This document shows, piece by piece, positions 36,211-44,786 of a stretch of 64,000 nucleotides of DNA. The translations under genes and the position numbers were made by a program. The stretch is from DATFYM01 sp035315065 (GTDB lineage Bacteria > Acidobacteriota > Terriglobia > UBA7540). The stretch is taken from assembly GCA_035315065.1 (NCBI GenBank), contig DATFYM010000160.1, positions 1 to 64,000 of the forward strand, written 5' to 3'. The first letter of the stretch is position 1. Every line of letters begins with the position of its first letter. The notes under the pieces are model-generated. The model made no database searches and had not been told where the DNA came from. It saw nothing but the letters and a program-made list of their open reading frames with translations.

Positions 36211-38937
36211 ATGTCGCATCAGAAACCGTCCGAGCACTTCGTCAACGTCGCTGTGATGGCGGCGATCCGGAACCCGCTCACCTACCGGGTGCCCAACGAT
36301 CTCGACGTGCGCCTGGGCCAGCGAGTGTTGGTGCCGCTGGCGACGCGCAAGGCAACTGGCCTGGTGCTCGAGCCGGTAACGCGCGTGGCGCCCGGCGTGA
36401 AGATGCGTGACGTGTTGCGCGTCCTCGATCCCGAGCCCGTGCTCTCGCCCGAACTCGTCACGCTGGGCCTCTGGATTGCCGAGTACTATCTCGCGCCGGT
36501 GGGCGAAGTGTTTCGCGCCATGCTGCCGCTGCGCGCGGAAACGCGTCGCGTTCGCGTGGTAACGCTCTGCGCCGACGGCTGGCGGAGGCTTGACGAACTC
36601 AACGGCAGCCTGCTCGAAGAAGTCCGCAACAGCGAGGAAGCAGCCTTGCTGCGCTACCTCGCCGACCGTAGCGCCGGCGTTCCGGTCGAAACCGTTCGAC
36701 AAAAGTTTCGCGACGCCTCGCCGGAGTTGATCCCGCGCGCCATTGCCGAGGGGTTCGTCACCATCGCGCGCGGAGAGCGCGCGCAAGTCGGGCGGCAGAC
36801 TTGGTCGGTACGATTGGCGGGCGGCGGGGCCGAACCTATAGCAACAGATGCCGGCGCGACCGTGCACGGCCCGGTGCCAGATCGGCCGCACAAGCTTTCG
36901 CCGGTCGCCAAGCGCATCATCGAGGCGCTCCAACAACTGGGCCCGGTCGAGGACCATCGCGAATTGCTGAAATCCGCGCGCGCCGATCTGGCCGCGCTAC
37001 GCAAGCTGAGGGATCGCGGCGTCATCCAACTCGCGGACTCGAATCTCGCGTCGCGGGACCGCCGAGCCCAGCAAGACCAACAAGACTTGATGCCAAGGCC
37101 GTTGAGTGCTCCCGATGCTCCAGCCGCATCAGGACCAAACGTCTCGACCGGGTCCTCAACTGGGGCCCCAATCGTGACCTCGGCTGTGACGACCTTCGGG
37201 GGGCCCCTGCGGCTGACACCGGCGCAAACCGCGGTCTTCAACGGCCTCGTCGAGCGGCTCGAAGAACGCGAGTTTGGCGTAACACTGCTCCACGGCGTCA
37301 CGGGCAGCGGCAAGACCGAGATCTACTTGCAGCTCATCACCGCTTGTCTCGCGCGGGGCACTAACGCGCTGATGCTGGTGCCGGAGATCGCCCTCACACC
37401 CGCCATGCAGGCGCAGTTCCTGGCCCGCTTTGGCAATCAGGTGGCCCTGCTGCACAGTGGACTGGGCAAGACGGAGCGCCACGAGGAATGGTGGCAATTG
37501 CGCCGCGGGGAAGCGCGGGTGGCGCTGGGAACGCGCTCCTCCGTATTCGCACCGCTTGAAAACGTAGGCCTGGTGATCGTCGACGAAGAACACGATTCGA
37601 GCTACAAGCAAGGCGAGACCCCCCGCTACCACGGGCGCGACGTGGCCATCGTGCGCGGGCGCCTCGAGCGGGCGCTCGTAGTGCTCGGCTCGGCCACGCC
37701 GTCGCTCGAGTCCTACGCCAATGCCCGCCAGGGTAAGTACGCCCTCGCCACGCTTCAGGAGCGCGTGGCCGGCCGGCCGCTGGCCGCCGTCGAGATCATC
37801 GACATGCGCGAGGAGTTCCGGCGCTACGAAACGCGCGTCCCCATTTCCAAGCGCCTCCAGAAGGAAATCGAGACCGCGCTCGCGGCCGGCGCCCAGGTAA
37901 TGATCCTGCTCAACCGCCGGGGCTACTCGTGGTTCCTCCTCTGCCGCGCCTGCGGTCAGACCATCCGCTGCGTCAACTGCTCCATTTCCCTTACTTACCA
38001 CCGGCGCGAGCATCGCCTGATGTGCCATTACTGTGGGTACAACATCGCCGTTCCGACGCGCTGCCCGGAGTGCGATAGCGAGTATCTCTACTATGTAGGC
38101 GAGGGCACGGAAAAGTTGGAAGACAAATTCGCCGAGCTCTTCCCGGGCGCCCGCGTCGAACGACTGGACCGCGACACAGCTCGGCACCCCGCGGAATACC
38201 GGAAAGTTCTCTCGGACTTTCGCGCCGGCAAAATTCAGATTTTAGTGGGCACGCAGTTGATAGCCAAGGGCCACGACTTCCCCGGCGTGACGCTGGTGGG
38301 CGTGGTCTCCGCCGACTTGGGCCTGGGCCTGCCGGACTTCCGCGCCGCCGAGCACACCTTCCAACTCCTCACCCAGGCGGCAGGGCGCGCCGGACGCGGC
38401 GATGCACCGGGGCGGGTGCTGGTACAAACGTTCTTTCCGGAACACTACGCTATTCGCCTGGCCGCCGAGCAGAACTACGAAGGATTCTTCTCCAAGGAGA
38501 TGCGCTTCCGGCGCATGATGCACTATCCGCCCGCCGCCGCGCTTGCCAATATCATCGCCCAGGACAAGGAGCTAGAGGAGGCAGCGCGTGTCGCCACGCG
38601 AATCGGGGAGTATTTCGCGTCGCTCGGATTGCTCGACGACGGAGGAGCGAGAGACGCTGCCGACAACGCGCGGCCCGTCGACTTCCCTTCTCCCTCCTCG
38701 GCCCCGGGTTCGGCCGATGGCAGGGCCGGTGGTTGGGCGCAAGGCATGAGGGTTCTCGGACCCACGCCGGCGCCGCTGGCCCGCATCGAGGGCCGCTACC
38801 GAATCCAGTTCCTGATCAAGTCGCAGTCACGGGCCAAGCTGAACCAGGTGCTGCGCGGCCTCATCGACCACTGCGACCAACTGGGGATCAACCCGCGGTC
38901 GGTGATGATCGATGTCGACCCCGTCAGCGTCATGTGA
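36211..38937 (+). CDS. priA: Primosomal replication protein N' (PriA helicase)
   Basis: A 908-aa 3'-5' DEAH-like helicase that restarts stalled replication forks. The start at 36211 (MSHQKPSEHF) follows the word repeat. Domains: DNA-binding N-terminus (NVAVMAAIRNPLTYRVP), winged helix, Walker A GVTGSGKTEIY, Walker B DEEH, Zn-binding region CRACGQTIRCVNC then CHYCGYN and CPECDSEY, motif V LVGTQLIAKGHDFPGVTLVG, motif VI LLTQAAGRAGRGD, and C-terminal domain. It is longer than E. coli PriA because of a linker (about residues 205-330) and a low-complexity insert near residues 810-850. Confidence 0.96.
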   Translation: MSHQKPSEHFVNVAVMAAIRNPLTYRVPNDLDVRLGQRVLVPLATRKATGLVLEPVTRVAPGVKMRDVLRVLDPEPVLSPELVTLGLWIAEYYLAPVGEVFRAMLPLRAETRRVRVVTLCADGWRRLDELNGSLLEEVRNSEEAALLRYLADRSAGVPVETVRQKFRDASPELIPRAIAEGFVTIARGERAQVGRQTWSVRLAGGGAEPIATDAGATVHGPVPDRPHKLSPVAKRIIEALQQLGPVEDHRELLKSARADLAALRKLRDRGVIQLADSNLASRDRRAQQDQQDLMPRPLSAPDAPAASGPNVSTGSSTGAPIVTSAVTTFGGPLRLTPAQTAVFNGLVERLEEREFGVTLLHGVTGSGKTEIYLQLITACLARGTNALMLVPEIALTPAMQAQFLARFGNQVALLHSGLGKTERHEEWWQLRRGEARVALGTRSSVFAPLENVGLVIVDEEHDSSYKQGETPRYHGRDVAIVRGRLERALVVLGSATPSLESYANARQGKYALATLQERVAGRPLAAVEIIDMREEFRRYETRVPISKRLQKEIETALAAGAQVMILLNRRGYSWFLLCRACGQTIRCVNCSISLTYHRREHRLMCHYCGYNIAVPTRCPECDSEYLYYVGEGTEKLEDKFAELFPGARVERLDRDTARHPAEYRKVLSDFRAGKIQILVGTQLIAKGHDFPGVTLVGVVSADLGLGLPDFRAAEHTFQLLTQAAGRAGRGDAPGRVLVQTFFPEHYAIRLAAEQNYEGFFSKEMRFRRMMHYPPAAALANIIAQDKELEEAARVATRIGEYFASLGLLDDGGARDAADNARPVDFPSPSSAPGSADGRAGGWAQGMRVLGPTPAPLARIEGRYRIQFLIKSQSRAKLNQVLRGLIDHCDQLGINPRSVMIDVDPVSVM

Positions 38938-38940
38938 AAT

Positions 38941-39110
38941 TGACGATTGCAGATTGCCGATTGACGATTGAAAGAAGTTCTCAGTCGTCAGTTATCGGTC
39001 GTCAGTTACGGCACCGGACTCCGCCCGGATGAGCAGCAACTGACAACCGACCACTGACAACTGACGCCTCTTCAAATCGTCAATCGGCAATCTGCAATCG
39101 GCAATTGTCT
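38941..39110. repeat. Nested word-type inverted repeat after priA
   Basis: The outer words gacgattgcagattgccgat face atcgtcaatcggcaatctgc. The inner words cgtcagttatcggtcgtcag face ctgacaaccgaccactgaca. Two word families are nested in one long hairpin. Confidence 0.82.
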
Positions 39111-39372
39111 TGCCTCGACCCCTCGGTAGTGGGTCAATTTGATGGTTCCCTGGTGACCTCTTGCAGCGGTCATCCCCGCAAGAGCGTGCCGGGGTTTCCG
39201 ACCGGGTGAGCTTCGCAGAGATGGTGCAATCATTCGTAAGCGCCGGCGATCCCGTGGATTCTTACCTGGTCGACGGGCGGGACCTTCGGTATCCGCGCCG
39301 CCAGCAGCCAGAATGACCCTGCAGTGCTCCCGGAAACGACGGTTCTTGGGTGTTTTCGAAGAGTGCGAACCC
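39111..39372. other. Spacer between word repeat and phosphatase gene
   Basis: No gene recognised. It contains gtgggtcaattt near 39128, related to the doubled gtgggtcaattct at 86 and 110, and may be a decayed fragment of a mobile or repeated sequence. Confidence 0.35.
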
Positions 39373-40122
39373 TCAATGTACCCGCAAAGCTACGACCGTC
39401 GCATCATCGGTCTGGCGTCCTTGCGCAAATTCATCCATAGAGGTGAAGATCGCGCGCACAATCTCGTCAGCGCATTGTGTGGCGCTTTCAGCCACTGCTT
39501 TTCGGAGGCCCTCTATCCCCCACTCCTGGCTGGCTGGATCTACAGCTTCAATCACCCCGTCCGTATAGGCAACGACAAGGTCACCCGGATTGAGCTGAAC
39601 CTCGTCTTCCTCATAGGTCCAATCCTGGAACATTCCGACGGGTGCGCCGCCGGACTCCAGCCAATCGATTGAGCCGTTTCGTCGAATGACCATCGGGGGA
39701 TTGTGGCCCGCATTCACGTACCGCAGCGTACGCGTGGCTCCATCGAAAACGCCATAGAATAATGTGGCGTAGCGATCCGTAAGTGACGATGCGTATACTT
39801 GACGATTCACGGCCTTGAGCACCGCAGCCACGTCGTTTCCAGTAAATAATGCAGCGGTGCTAAGTGACGACTGGACGTTCGAGATCATCAGCGCCGCGGG
39901 GAGACCTTTGCCGGAGGCATCGGCGATGGTCAGTGCCAATCGTCTATCCGCGAGGGGTACGAAATCATAGCAATCGCCGCCGAGTTCGAGCACTTGCCGG
40001 CATCGCGCACTGTAATCCAAGGTGTCGATTGCTGGATCCACGCCCCGCATGAACCGGTGCTGAACATCGCAGGCGATCGCCCAATCCCGGGTGACATCTA
40101 CGACCATTGCATCGCTCTCCAT
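39373..40122 (-). CDS. SpoIIE/RsbU-type PP2C serine phosphatase
   Basis: A 249-aa single-domain PP2C phosphatase of the SpoIIE type. Conserved parts: LELGGDCYDF, LALTIADASGKGLPAALMI (metal Asp), LFYGVFDGATRTLRYVNAGHNPP, and GDLVVAYTDGVIEA. The start at 40122 is chosen because GGAGG lies 8 nt upstream of that ATG; the longer frame starts at 40137. Such enzymes dephosphorylate STAS anti-anti-sigma factors in partner switching. It has no fused sensor. It is divergent from the first YCII gene, so its promoter shares the region holding the ECF42-like site. A STAS protein (62139) and an anti-sigma-like ATPase (55191) are in the window but not adjacent. Confidence 0.87.
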   Translation of the reverse strand: MESDAMVVDVTRDWAIACDVQHRFMRGVDPAIDTLDYSARCRQVLELGGDCYDFVPLADRRLALTIADASGKGLPAALMISNVQSSLSTAALFTGNDVAAVLKAVNRQVYASSLTDRYATLFYGVFDGATRTLRYVNAGHNPPMVIRRNGSIDWLESGGAPVGMFQDWTYEEDEVQLNPGDLVVAYTDGVIEAVDPASQEWGIEGLRKAVAESATQCADEIVRAIFTSMDEFAQGRQTDDATVVALRVH

Positions 40123-40211
40123 TTTTCGAACCTCCACCCGTAGGTCGGTTCTCGCCGCGCGAAATCGACACGGCGGTAGGCTCTTTGTTTTTGAAAACTC
40201 GCTATCCGGGA

Positions 40212-40238
40212 TGTCGAGAATACGTCGCCTGCTCCGAC
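40212..40238 (+). promoter_or_regulatory. Candidate ECF42-type promoter of the first YCII gene
   Basis: TGTCGA (40212-40217), a 17-nt spacer, CGAC (40235-40238). It lies in a 40-bp block repeated with 37 matches upstream of the second YCII gene. From memory, ECF42 promoters have TGTCGA at -35 and a CGA(C/T)C-like -10. Confidence 0.65.
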
Positions 40239-40290
40239 TGTCCTATGAAAAGCGGAAAAAGACCACCGCTAGAATAAAGGAGGAGAAGAC

Positions 40291-40686
40291 ATGAAGTACA
40301 TATTGCTGATGAGCGCCCCGAAAGCGGGCGTCGACACCTATCGTGCGTGGTCCAGGAAAGACATCCAGGCGCACTACGCAGTCTTAAAGAGCATCAACCA
40401 GGATCTGAGCGAATCCGGAGAGTTTGTGGCCACTGAACCCCTGGCTGGGCCGGAACTGGCCAAGGTGGTGCGAGCCGGGAAGGACGGCGCGCCCGTCACC
40501 GACGGGGTGTTTCCGGAGGCAAAAGAGTTTCTTCTGGGTTACTGGATCGTCGACGTCGAGAGTCCGGAACGAGCCTATGAGATCGCCGCCAGGATATCGG
40601 GGGCGCCGGGCCCCGGCGGGGTACCGACCAACATGCCGATCGAAGTGAGGCAGATCATGAGCGGGAGGCCTGACGAACTGCCTTGA
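40291..40686 (+). CDS. YCII-related (DGPF domain) protein 1
   Basis: A 131-aa protein of the YCII/DGPF family: MKYILLMSAPKAG, PEAKEFLLGYWIVDVESPE split by few residues, and the C-terminal IEVRQIM pattern. The DGPF motif is represented by TDGVFPEAKEF. The fold is a ferredoxin-like dimer of uncertain activity. Genes of this family are the standard partners of ECF42 sigma factors, and one lies at 44787. The Shine-Dalgarno aaaggaggag is strong. An ECF42-like promoter lies 55-80 nt upstream. It is a close paralog of the gene at 40988. Confidence 0.85.
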   Translation: MKYILLMSAPKAGVDTYRAWSRKDIQAHYAVLKSINQDLSESGEFVATEPLAGPELAKVVRAGKDGAPVTDGVFPEAKEFLLGYWIVDVESPERAYEIAARISGAPGPGGVPTNMPIEVRQIMSGRPDELP

Positions 40687-40702
40687 CATCAAGGTCGTGG
40701 CC

Positions 40703-40866
40703 AGTTTTGGAGTTCGGCAGCGCAGTTGCCGCCTTCCTTTCCCGAGAAAATAGCCAGCAGGCGCCGTCCTCGGAAGGAAGGCGGCAGTCTGCGCTGCCGC
40801 ACTCCAAGGGCGGGCTGCGCCCGCAAATGTCCAAACTCGAGTATGGCGGCATAAAAGCCGCCGCCG
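40703..40866. repeat. MITE-like inverted-repeat element between YCII genes
   Basis: A 38-nt left arm (40708-40745, core cggcagcgcagttgccgcc) faces a right arm at 40769-40805 (core ggcggcagtctgcgctgccg), with a spacer of about 23 nt. Smaller hairpins follow (gggcgggctgcgcccgc; ggcggcataaaagccgcc). It is placed between duplicated genes and encodes nothing. Confidence 0.7.
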
Positions 40867-40905
40867 TACCGTTTTGGTAGTTTTTTCCGAGATCGAAGCC
40901 CAGGA

Positions 40906-40932
40906 TGTCGAGAATACGCCGCCTGCTCCGAC
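40906..40932 (+). promoter_or_regulatory. Candidate ECF42-type promoter of the second YCII gene
   Basis: TGTCGA (40906-40911), a 17-nt spacer, CGAC (40929-40932). Same block as at 40212, with three substitutions over 40 bp, none of them in the two boxes. Confidence 0.65.
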
Positions 40933-40987
40933 TATCTTATGAGTGCGCCAGAGCGGCGGTAAATCTGAAATGACAGGAGGAGAGGAC

Positions 40988-41386
40988 ATGAAGTACATTT
41001 TGATGATGACTGGCACCAAAGCCAATTTTGACTCGTTTGCTAAGTGGTCGAAGGAGGACTTGCGGGCGAATGTCACTTTTATGCGCGCGTTTAGCAAGGA
41101 ACTCAAGGACTCGGGCGTGTTCGTTTCCACGGCGGGCCTGGCGTTTCCCGATCAAGCCAAGATCGTTCGCGCAGGAAGTGACGGGGAGCCCGTCACCGAT
41201 GGCGTGTTCCCGGAGTCCAAGGAGTTCCTCGCTGGCTACTGGATCATCGACGTGGAGAGCCCGGAGCAAGCTTACAAGATCGCCGCGCGGGCTTCGGCGG
41301 CACCCGGGCCCGGGGGAAGCCGGGGGAGCATGCCCATCGAGGTGCGGCCTGTGATTGACCACCTGCCGGAAGAGCTACTGCGGTGA
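40988..41386 (+). CDS. YCII-related (DGPF domain) protein 2
   Basis: A 132-aa paralog of the 40291 protein: MKYILMMTGTKANFDSFAKW, TDGVFPESKEFLAGYWIIDV, then MPIEVRPVIDHLPEELL. The start at 40988 is chosen for aggaggagaggac directly upstream. Gene and upstream block were duplicated together, and a MITE-like element later separated the copies (inference). As with copy 1, regulation by the ECF42 factor at 44787 is likely. The biochemical role of DGPF proteins next to ECF42 factors is not known to me. Confidence 0.85.
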   Translation: MKYILMMTGTKANFDSFAKWSKEDLRANVTFMRAFSKELKDSGVFVSTAGLAFPDQAKIVRAGSDGEPVTDGVFPESKEFLAGYWIIDVESPEQAYKIAARASAAPGPGGSRGSMPIEVRPVIDHLPEELLR

Positions 41387-41711
41387 GAGGACAGCCTTGG
41401 GACGTTTCCACCGAGCAAGGGGTAGCGCATCTATAACGGCGTCGGCCGCTTGCTAGAGGATTTAATGCCAAGTCGGCGCGACAGTACCATGGTGCGGCGG
41501 GTTTACCCGGCCATATGTTACAGCACATCTAACACCTTTGTGCCATATGGACCCGGCACCTTTGGGCTATTGACATCGCCTCGGGCTTCGTGCAAACTCC
41601 CATCGTCGCGTCAGGGCCTCTTTCTCAAGACAGCCGATTTGCGTTTTCGGGACGGAGCAAGCACGCTCGCCAAGGGCTGAGAGTGTGTACTCGCAAGGAG
41701 GGGGTAATCGC
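41387..41711. other. Upstream region of the PEP-CTERM protein
   Basis: No gene seen. A TTGACA lies near 41571 without a convincing -10. An imperfect inverted repeat around catatgttacagc and tgtgccatatg lies near 41513-41549. A strong Shine-Dalgarno (aaggaggggg) precedes 41712. No c-di-GMP riboswitch signature was recognised. Confidence 0.4.
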
Positions 41712-43943
41712 ATGTTGAATTCGATCGTTCTGCATCATGACGGAAAAAAAGAAGAGAAGTGTGCAATCCGCCGGGCGCGCGCGCCGGCGGGCGCGCCAGT
41801 CGTAGCATTCCTTGCCTTGCTGGTGCTAATCTGTTTTTCGGCGCCAGCATTTGGACAGACGTGGAATGGCAGCGTCAGCAACCTCTGGAACAACGCCTCG
41901 AACTGGACCCCGAATGGGGTTCCCAATAGCTTCTCCAGCGTCGTTATAACTAATGCGACTAACAACCCGGTGTTGATTAATACTACCGTGGCCGTCGACA
42001 ACCTGACGCTTGGCGGCAGTAACTCCGCAACCCTGGATAACGGCCAGGTCCTCGAGCTCTACGGCGGCGCGGGAGCCGGATCCATCAGCAACGCGGGGAC
42101 CATCACCATCAATTCGACTGGCAGTAACACCAACGTGATCCTCGACGGTAATTTCGCGTCCATCGTGACGCTAAGCGGCGGTGGTACCGTGTCCCTGAGC
42201 AACTTTAGCGGTAACGCGGTTTGGAGCCTCGCGAACATTTTCCTCGACAATCAGGAGACCATCCAAGGCTCCGGCCAGATCGGCATTGGCAGTCCCTCCT
42301 TCGCCTTCTGGTTGTTCAACAGTGGGACGATTGACGCCAACCAGTCGGTCGCCCTGAGCATCAGCAACCCGGGCATGACGGCGACCAACACGGGCACGCT
42401 CGAAGCCACCGCCGGCGGCACCCTCAACCTGATCGACGTCTTCACTAACACGAACGGCCTGATCCGGGCGACCGGCGCCGGTTCGGTGGTGAACCTGGGC
42501 GGCAGCACGATTAACGGCGGCACGCTCACCACCACCACCGGCGGCGAGATCCGCAACAATGGAACTGCCACCGTGAACGGCGTCACGATCAGCACCGGCA
42601 GCACGCTTACCTTGCTCAATGGCGCCACCACCACGATCCAGGGGACGATCACGAACAACGGCACCATGGACCAACACTCGACCGGGAGCAACACCGATCT
42701 ACTGGTCAGCGGCGCCGTTACCCTAACCGGCAGCGGTTCGCTCATCCTGTCCAACAACTCCGCCAACCGCATCTACGGCAGTGGATCGGACTCGCTCACC
42801 AACGACGTCAATCACACCATCCAAGGCGCGGGCCAAATCGGCATAGGTGGTGCAAACGCCTTCACGCTGGACAATAAGGGGACTATTCTCGCCAACGATT
42901 CGAATACCCTGATCATCGCTCCGGGTAAGCCGTTCACGAATACTGGCACTCTGCAGGTGAATAGCGGCTCCCTGATGCACGTGGAGGGGTCGGCAGGGTC
43001 GTTCACGAACTTCAGCGGCAACACCCTCACCGGCGGCACCTATGCCGTGCACTCCGGGACGCTCCAGATCGACCAGTTGGGTTCGGGCGGCGGCGAGATC
43101 AACACGCTGGGAGACGGCACCGCAGCCACCACCGTCCTCCTGGACGGAGCCAGCGCCGCGATCACTGACCAGACCGGCAAGAACGCCCTCAATCTCTCCA
43201 ACGTCGCTGCCAACGCCAGCCTTACCCTCGAGAACGGCAACAACATGACCACGTCGCAATTCACCTTTGCCAACGCCGGTAGCGTGACGGTGGGGAACGG
43301 GAGCACGCTCAACCTTTTTGTGTATAAACAGTCCGGCGGCAGTCTGAAGGTGAACGGCACGCTCAAGGCGGGTACAGCAGCCTCTATCCAGGCCGGGACG
43401 GTTTCCGGCGGCGGCACGATTGTTGGTGTCCTCTTTAACCAGGGGGGTGTCGTCACCGCCTCTGACCCGGGCAGTCCCGATATCCTCACCATCAATGGCA
43501 GCTACTTGCAGGGTGCGGGCGGGACGCTGGAGGCTTTTCTGGAAGGCACGGTGGCCGGTACCGGCGGCTACAGCCAGTTGGATGTGACCCGGACAGCAAG
43601 CCTGACCGGGGCAGCAAACCTGAGTGGGATGCTGGACGTGGACATGGTCACGGGCAGTAACTTCGACCCAGTAGCAGGCGATGACTTCTTCGTCCTGCTC
43701 GCTGACGGCGGATTCGTCGGCAGCCCGGCGTTAGCGTTGGACACCGCCGATGCCCCGCCGCTGCCGAACGGCGACACCTGGAGCGTGAACTACGAAACGA
43801 CTGGCTGTCCAAACGGGGCAGCCGGCTGCGTGGAACTGCAAGTCAATGCTCCCGTGCCGGAGCCTTCCAGCGTGATCCTGTTTGGCACGGCGCTGGCGAT
43901 GGCAGCGTTCCTCGGACTGCGGAAGGCCGTCAGCGGCAGCTAA
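41712..43943 (+). CDS. PEP-CTERM sorted beta-helix-like surface protein
   Basis: A 743-aa exported protein. The start at 41712 follows aaggaggggg. Residues about 25-50 form the signal peptide (VVAFLALLVLICFSAPAFGQ). The body is rich in Gly, Thr, Asn and Ser with repeats such as TNTGTLEATAGGTLNL, NNGTATVNGVTI and NSGTLQ, like autotransporter or filamentous beta-helix passengers. The C-terminus is a sorting signal: VPEPSSVILFGTALAMAAF, then RKA, the PEP-CTERM motif, TM helix and basic end processed by exosortase. No exosortase gene is in this window. It probably functions in exopolysaccharide-associated surface layers. It lies between the YCII pair and the ECF42 gene. Confidence 0.87.
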   Translation: MLNSIVLHHDGKKEEKCAIRRARAPAGAPVVAFLALLVLICFSAPAFGQTWNGSVSNLWNNASNWTPNGVPNSFSSVVITNATNNPVLINTTVAVDNLTLGGSNSATLDNGQVLELYGGAGAGSISNAGTITINSTGSNTNVILDGNFASIVTLSGGGTVSLSNFSGNAVWSLANIFLDNQETIQGSGQIGIGSPSFAFWLFNSGTIDANQSVALSISNPGMTATNTGTLEATAGGTLNLIDVFTNTNGLIRATGAGSVVNLGGSTINGGTLTTTTGGEIRNNGTATVNGVTISTGSTLTLLNGATTTIQGTITNNGTMDQHSTGSNTDLLVSGAVTLTGSGSLILSNNSANRIYGSGSDSLTNDVNHTIQGAGQIGIGGANAFTLDNKGTILANDSNTLIIAPGKPFTNTGTLQVNSGSLMHVEGSAGSFTNFSGNTLTGGTYAVHSGTLQIDQLGSGGGEINTLGDGTAATTVLLDGASAAITDQTGKNALNLSNVAANASLTLENGNNMTTSQFTFANAGSVTVGNGSTLNLFVYKQSGGSLKVNGTLKAGTAASIQAGTVSGGGTIVGVLFNQGGVVTASDPGSPDILTINGSYLQGAGGTLEAFLEGTVAGTGGYSQLDVTRTASLTGAANLSGMLDVDMVTGSNFDPVAGDDFFVLLADGGFVGSPALALDTADAPPLPNGDTWSVNYETTGCPNGAAGCVELQVNAPVPEPSSVILFGTALAMAAFLGLRKAVSGS

Positions 43944-43971
43944 CCAGCCGTTACCGCTTGTCATCATCGTG

Positions 43972-43993
43972 GGGGCGCAAGGCATCGCGCCCC
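43972..43993. terminator. Possible terminator hairpin after the PEP-CTERM gene
   Basis: GGGGCGC and GCGCCCC are separated by 8 nt, about 30 nt after the stop codon. There is no T-run, so intrinsic termination is doubtful. Confidence 0.35.
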
Positions 43994-44026
43994 TACCCAC
44001 CCCCCACAACAGAACACCCAAAGAGA

Positions 44027-44147
44027 AGCAAGGGTAGCGCAGAGCTGCTTTACAAGCTCTGCGGCACTTTCTAGGAGCTCGCAACTGCCAAGGAACCCAA
44101 GTCGAAAAGCCGCTGAACTTGGAAAGCAGCTCTGCGCTATCCTTGCT
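44027..44147. repeat. Long inverted repeat (GCAGCGCAG-like family)
   Basis: A left arm of about 26 nt (44027-44052, core ggtagcgcagagctgcttt) and a right arm (44121-44147, core aaagcagctctgcgctatcc) pair almost perfectly around a loop of about 68 nt. The core resembles the element at 40703-40866. Confidence 0.7.
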
Positions 44148-44169
44148 GCTCACGGCCGGGAGGACTTCG

Positions 44170-44634
44170 ATGAAAAGCTTCCGGACTGTAGATGAATACT
44201 TATCTGCATTTCCGAAAAAAGTGAGGGACCTCTTAGCTGGGTTGAGAAAGACAATCAGGCAAGCAGCCCCGCAAGCAGAAGAAGTGATCAGTTACAATAT
44301 GCCGGCTTTTAAATGGAACGGAATGTTGGTGTGGTACGCCGCGCACAAGGATCACATTGGCTTTTATCCAAGAGCTTCTGCAATTTTAGCTTTCAAAGAC
44401 GAATTAGCAGGTTACAAGACCTCGAAGGGCGCAATCCAGTTTCCGATTGAAGAAGGCATTCCGATCAATCTGGTCAAAAAGATAGTCAAGTTCAGGTTGA
44501 AAGAAAACGGACAAAGTCACAAGGGGACCGAGCCCGAACTTCTTCGCGGCGCGCGAAGAAAAAGAGCTTCAACACAGAGTTCACCGGGCCTTACAGAGGC
44601 CACAGAGAAAACGAAGAGCGCCCAAAAAGGCTAG
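44170..44634 (+). CDS. DUF1801 protein
   Basis: A 154-aa protein. Residues 1-115 match DUF1801 (YdhG/frataxin-like fold): FRTVDEYLSAFPKKVRDLL, EEVISYNMPAFKWNG, HIGFYPRASAILAFKDEL, then IPINLVKKIVKFRLKEN. Codon use is clearly more A/T-rich than neighbouring genes, which suggests recent transfer. The last 20 residues or so (TQSSPGLTEATEKTKSAQ) are encoded by a cacagag-type word repeat, so the ancestral C-terminus was probably near residue 125. DUF1801 genes are sometimes near ECF sigma factors; the ECF42 gene follows by 150 nt. Function not established. Confidence 0.82.
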   Translation: MKSFRTVDEYLSAFPKKVRDLLAGLRKTIRQAAPQAEEVISYNMPAFKWNGMLVWYAAHKDHIGFYPRASAILAFKDELAGYKTSKGAIQFPIEEGIPINLVKKIVKFRLKENGQSHKGTEPELLRGARRKRASTQSSPGLTEATEKTKSAQKG

Positions 44635-44765
44635 CCTCGGTCGAGCCCCTCCCGGCAAATGCTCTCGTGGTGAACCACGGGCGGCCACGGAGCAGGCCTC
44701 CCCAAGTTGTTTTCTATGCGGTCTCCGTGAAGCCCCCATGACCTCTGTGTTGAGATCTTCCTTTT
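44568..44765. repeat. Word-type inverted repeat (CACAGAG / CTCTGTG words) overlapping a gene end
   Basis: acacagagttcaccgggcc and ggccacagagaaaac face cggtctccgtgaagccccc and gacctctgtgttgag. It covers the end of the DUF1801 gene. Confidence 0.6.
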
Positions 44766-44786
44766 GGTTGCGGCCACTGCCGCGCT

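Noticed and set aside
40384..41130. 248-aa antisense ORF across both YCII genes
   Set aside because: Runs through two YCII genes and the MITE-like element; no own family features.
41387..41711. c-di-GMP (GEMM) riboswitch before the PEP-CTERM gene
   Set aside because: Looked for the conserved core and did not find it.
41712..43943. Long minus-strand frames over the PEP-CTERM gene
   Set aside because: Antisense to a Thr/Gly/Asn-rich repeat protein; valine/proline-rich shadows only.
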